This document shows, one piece after another, positions 61,712 through 64,000 of a DNA stretch of 64,000 nucleotides. The number at the start of each line of letters is the position of its first letter. Position 1 is the stretch's first letter. The position numbers were made by a program, and so were the translations under genes. A model generated the notes under the pieces. The model was not told the origin of the DNA. It saw nothing but the letters and a program-made list of their open reading frames with translations, and ran no database searches. Origin of the DNA: an uncultured Winogradskyella sp. (GTDB lineage: Bacteria; Bacteroidota; Bacteroidia; Flavobacteriales; Flavobacteriaceae); assembly GCF_947501905.1 (NCBI RefSeq), contig NZ_CANMXL010000001.1, positions 496,001-560,000 of the forward strand, given 5' to 3'.

Positions 61712-63997
61712 TTACTTTTTAAGCTTACGTTTTTCGCGCTCTTGTGCATCTATGACTGCAATTGCTGTCATATTTACAATTTCATCAACACTTGCATCTA
61801 ATTGAAGGATGTGAGCAGGTCTCCTTAGTCCCATCATAATTGGACCAATGGACTCTGCTTTATTTAACTCTTTTAATAATTTATATGTAATATTTGCAGA
61901 TTCTAAATTTGGAAAAATAAGCGTATTCACCTTACGACCTGCTAATTTTGAGAATGGAAAAGTAGCTTGAAGCATTTCTGAATTTAAAGCAAAATCTGCT
62001 TGTAACTCTCCATCTACAATCATATCAGGATATGTTCTATGAAGATACTCAACAGAATCCCTCACTTTTTCTGCAGTCTCATTTTCTGAGGATCCAAAGT
62101 TTGAATAGGATACCATTGCCATTACTGGCTCAATACCAAACATTTTTGCCGCATTAGAAGTCATTTGAGCAATCTTGGTTAAATCCTTAGCAGATGGGTT
62201 TATATTAATAGCTGTATCACTCAAAAACATTGGCCCTCTTTGCGTCATCATAACATTAGTTGTTGCTATACGAGATACACCTTTGGACATACCTATAAGT
62301 TCTAGCATCGGTTTAACTACACTAGGATAACTACGCGAATAACCAGAAATTAATGCATCTGCATCACCTTCGTTTACCATCATAGCTGCAAAATAATTAC
62401 GCTCTCGCATAATTTTTCTTGCAGAATATTTTGTTACACCGTTACGCTCATGACGTTTCCAATACGAATCAGCATACTTATTTTTTCGTTCTAATTCTTC
62501 ATCTGATTTTGGGTCAATAATAAGTACATCGGCATCAAACTCGATTTCTTGCATTAATGCTACAATAGTTTCACTACGCCCTAATAAAATAGGAATAGCC
62601 ACACCTTCTTCATAAACAATCTGTGCTGCTTTTAGCACGTCTAATTGATCCGCTTCTGCAAAAACTACTTTTTTAGGATTAGTTTTAGCACGGTTTAATA
62701 ATAGACGCACTAATTTATTATCAGAACCTAATCGTTCTAATAAACTGTTTTGGTATTTTTCCCAATCTTCGATTGGCTCTTTGGCTACACCACTTTCCAT
62801 TGCAGCTTTTGCTACTGCTGGTGGAACTTCGGCAATTAGTCTAGGGTCAAAAGGTTTTGGAATAATATAATCTCTTCCAAATGTGAGGCGTGTTTCACCG
62901 TAAGCAATATTTACTTGTTCAGGAACAGGTTCTTTAGCCAGTTTAGATAAAGCTTTAACCGCTGCCATCTTCATAGCTTCGTTAATTTTTGTAGCTCTCA
63001 CATCTAAAGCACCTCTAAAAATAAAAGGGAATCCAAGTACATTATTCACCTGATTAGGATGATCACTTCGACCCGTAGCCATTATAATATCATCGCGTGT
63101 ATCTAGTGCTAATTGATAAGCTATTTCAGGATTCGGGTTAGCCATAGCAAAAACTATTGGATTAGCTGCCATAGCTTTAAGCATGTCTGGTGTTACAATA
63201 TCTGCCATAGACAATCCAACAAACACATCGGCATTAATCATAGCCTCATCTAACGTATCAATCTTTCTGTTAGTTGCAAACTCAGCTTTTTGACTCGTCA
63301 AATTATCTCTATCACTTCTGATAACACCTTTGCTATCTAACATGACAATATTCTCACGTTTGGCTCCGCATGATTGATATAATCGAGTACACGAAATTGC
63401 AGCAGCACCAGCGCCGCTAACAACAATTTTAACGTCTTCTATATTTTTTTCAGCAAGTTCTAAAGCATTAATTAGTGCAGCTGCTGAGATAATTGCTGTA
63501 CCATGTTGGTCGTCGTGCATAACAGGAATATCTAACTCCTCTTTTAAACGACGTTCAATTTCAAAAGCTTCTGGGGCTTTAATATCTTCAAGATTAATAC
63601 CTCCAAAAGTAGGTGCAATATTCTTTACAGTTTCTATAAACTCATCTACATTTTCAGTATCTACTTCGATATCAAAAACGTCAATGTCCGCAAAGATTTT
63701 AAAAAGTAACCCTTTACCTTCCATCACAGGCTTAGAAGCTTCAGGACCAATATTTCCAAGCCCTAAAACTGCTGTTCCGTTAGAGATGACAGCAACTAAA
63801 TTTCCTTTTGTAGTATACTTATAAACGTTTTCTTTATCTCTATCTATCTCTAAACATGGCTCTGCAACTCCGGGAGAATAAGCTAGAGATAAATCACGCT
63901 GGGAAGCGTATTTTTTAGTTGGAACAACTTTTATTTTTCCTGGTGTAGGCTTTGCATGATATACTAGGGCTTCTCTTCTTTTGCTTTGCTTGCTCAT
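61712..63997 (-). CDS. maeB: NADP-dependent malic enzyme with phosphotransacetylase-like domain
   Basis: A 761-residue fusion of the MaeB type. The N-terminal half is malic enzyme (malate to pyruvate, giving NADPH and carbon dioxide): SLAYSPGVAEPCLEI, NLVAVISNGTAVLGLGNIG, the metal-binding region VMHDDQHGTAII and the Rossmann motif IVVSGAGAAAIS. The C-terminal half (about 430-761) resembles phosphotransacetylase (PKKVVFAEADQLDVLKAAQI, SGYSRSYPSVVKPML), a domain that usually regulates rather than catalyses in this family. The ATG at 63997 lies 3 nt from the window edge, so the gene is complete but its promoter is outside. It leads the ruvA-sprA-gcvH-vanZ-tonB run. Confidence 0.96.
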   Translation of the reverse strand: MSKQSKRREALVYHAKPTPGKIKVVPTKKYASQRDLSLAYSPGVAEPCLEIDRDKENVYKYTTKGNLVAVISNGTAVLGLGNIGPEASKPVMEGKGLLFKIFADIDVFDIEVDTENVDEFIETVKNIAPTFGGINLEDIKAPEAFEIERRLKEELDIPVMHDDQHGTAIISAAALINALELAEKNIEDVKIVVSGAGAAAISCTRLYQSCGAKRENIVMLDSKGVIRSDRDNLTSQKAEFATNRKIDTLDEAMINADVFVGLSMADIVTPDMLKAMAANPIVFAMANPNPEIAYQLALDTRDDIIMATGRSDHPNQVNNVLGFPFIFRGALDVRATKINEAMKMAAVKALSKLAKEPVPEQVNIAYGETRLTFGRDYIIPKPFDPRLIAEVPPAVAKAAMESGVAKEPIEDWEKYQNSLLERLGSDNKLVRLLLNRAKTNPKKVVFAEADQLDVLKAAQIVYEEGVAIPILLGRSETIVALMQEIEFDADVLIIDPKSDEELERKNKYADSYWKRHERNGVTKYSARKIMRERNYFAAMMVNEGDADALISGYSRSYPSVVKPMLELIGMSKGVSRIATTNVMMTQRGPMFLSDTAININPSAKDLTKIAQMTSNAAKMFGIEPVMAMVSYSNFGSSENETAEKVRDSVEYLHRTYPDMIVDGELQADFALNSEMLQATFPFSKLAGRKVNTLIFPNLESANITYKLLKELNKAESIGPIMMGLRRPAHILQLDASVDEIVNMTAIAVIDAQEREKRKLKK

Positions 63998-64000
63998 AAT

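Noticed and set aside
1-64000. A defence island, integrated element or secondary-metabolite cluster
   Set aside because: Every substantial frame is a core or common flavobacterial gene; no transposase, integrase, restriction or large synthase gene is seen.

Overview
The window is core chromosome of a low-GC member of the Bacteroidota, most likely the family Flavobacteriaceae. The evidence is the gene families and their order: SprA, PorP/SprF, a type-B T9SS sorted adhesin, a RemB-like gliding protein, tandem OmpH proteins behind BamA, a Bacteroidota-type S21, DUF6089, and the run malic enzyme-ruvA-sprA-gcvH-vanZ-tonB. Promoter-like sites fit the Bacteroidota form (TTG, about 20 nt, TAnnTTTG), and starts lack strong Shine-Dalgarno sequences. 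I saw no rRNA, tRNA, CRISPR array, insertion sequence, prophage or defence island. No gene-free stretch exceeds about 300 bases.

Region by region. 1-5.6 kb: the 3' part of an AsmA-like gene, rpsU with a terminator, a LysE-type exporter, a DUF2797 zinc-ribbon protein and a GH3 enzyme. 5.8-9.6 kb (minus): tig, clpP, clpX (nascent-chain folding and ATP-dependent proteolysis) and a small membrane protein. 9.6-13.1 kb (minus): pdxJ, an esterase, a methyltransferase and a YwqK-repeat/TonB-domain fusion. 13.2-21.4 kb (plus): CBS protein, nadK, then a promoter followed by DUF6089, uppS, bamA and two OmpH/Skp chaperones (envelope biogenesis), then murI. 21.4-30.8 kb (minus): a gamma carbonic anhydrase, a LytS/LytTR two-component pair, and a PorP/SprF protein paired with a giant T9SS adhesin. 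30.9-33.8 kb (plus): an Nfu Fe-S scaffold, dodecin, an unknown exported protein and an MscS channel.

33.8-41.8 kb (minus): a MacAB-TolC-like export cluster with one ATPase, two permeases, two adaptors and one TolC, ending in tsaB. 41.9-47.3 kb (minus): cytochrome oxidase genes and assembly factors (cyoE, two subunit III genes, subunit IV, a cysteine-less SCO-like protein, SCO, DUF420 and a tiny CxxC membrane protein). 47.4-51.2 kb: an exported metallo-beta-lactamase-fold enzyme (plus), then an unknown exported protein and a RemB-like barrel (minus). 51.3-64 kb (minus): two TonB proteins, VanZ, gcvH, the T9SS translocon gene sprA, ruvA and an NADP malic enzyme.

Two themes link the window: outer-membrane biogenesis and T9SS/gliding (BamA, OmpH, SprA, PorP/SprF, RemB, TonB), and the aerobic terminal oxidase with its copper and haem assembly factors. 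The least explained items are the cysteine-less SCO paralogue, the CxxC mini-protein beside it, a two-cysteine TonB C-terminal domain seen in four architectures, and several palindromes at promoters.
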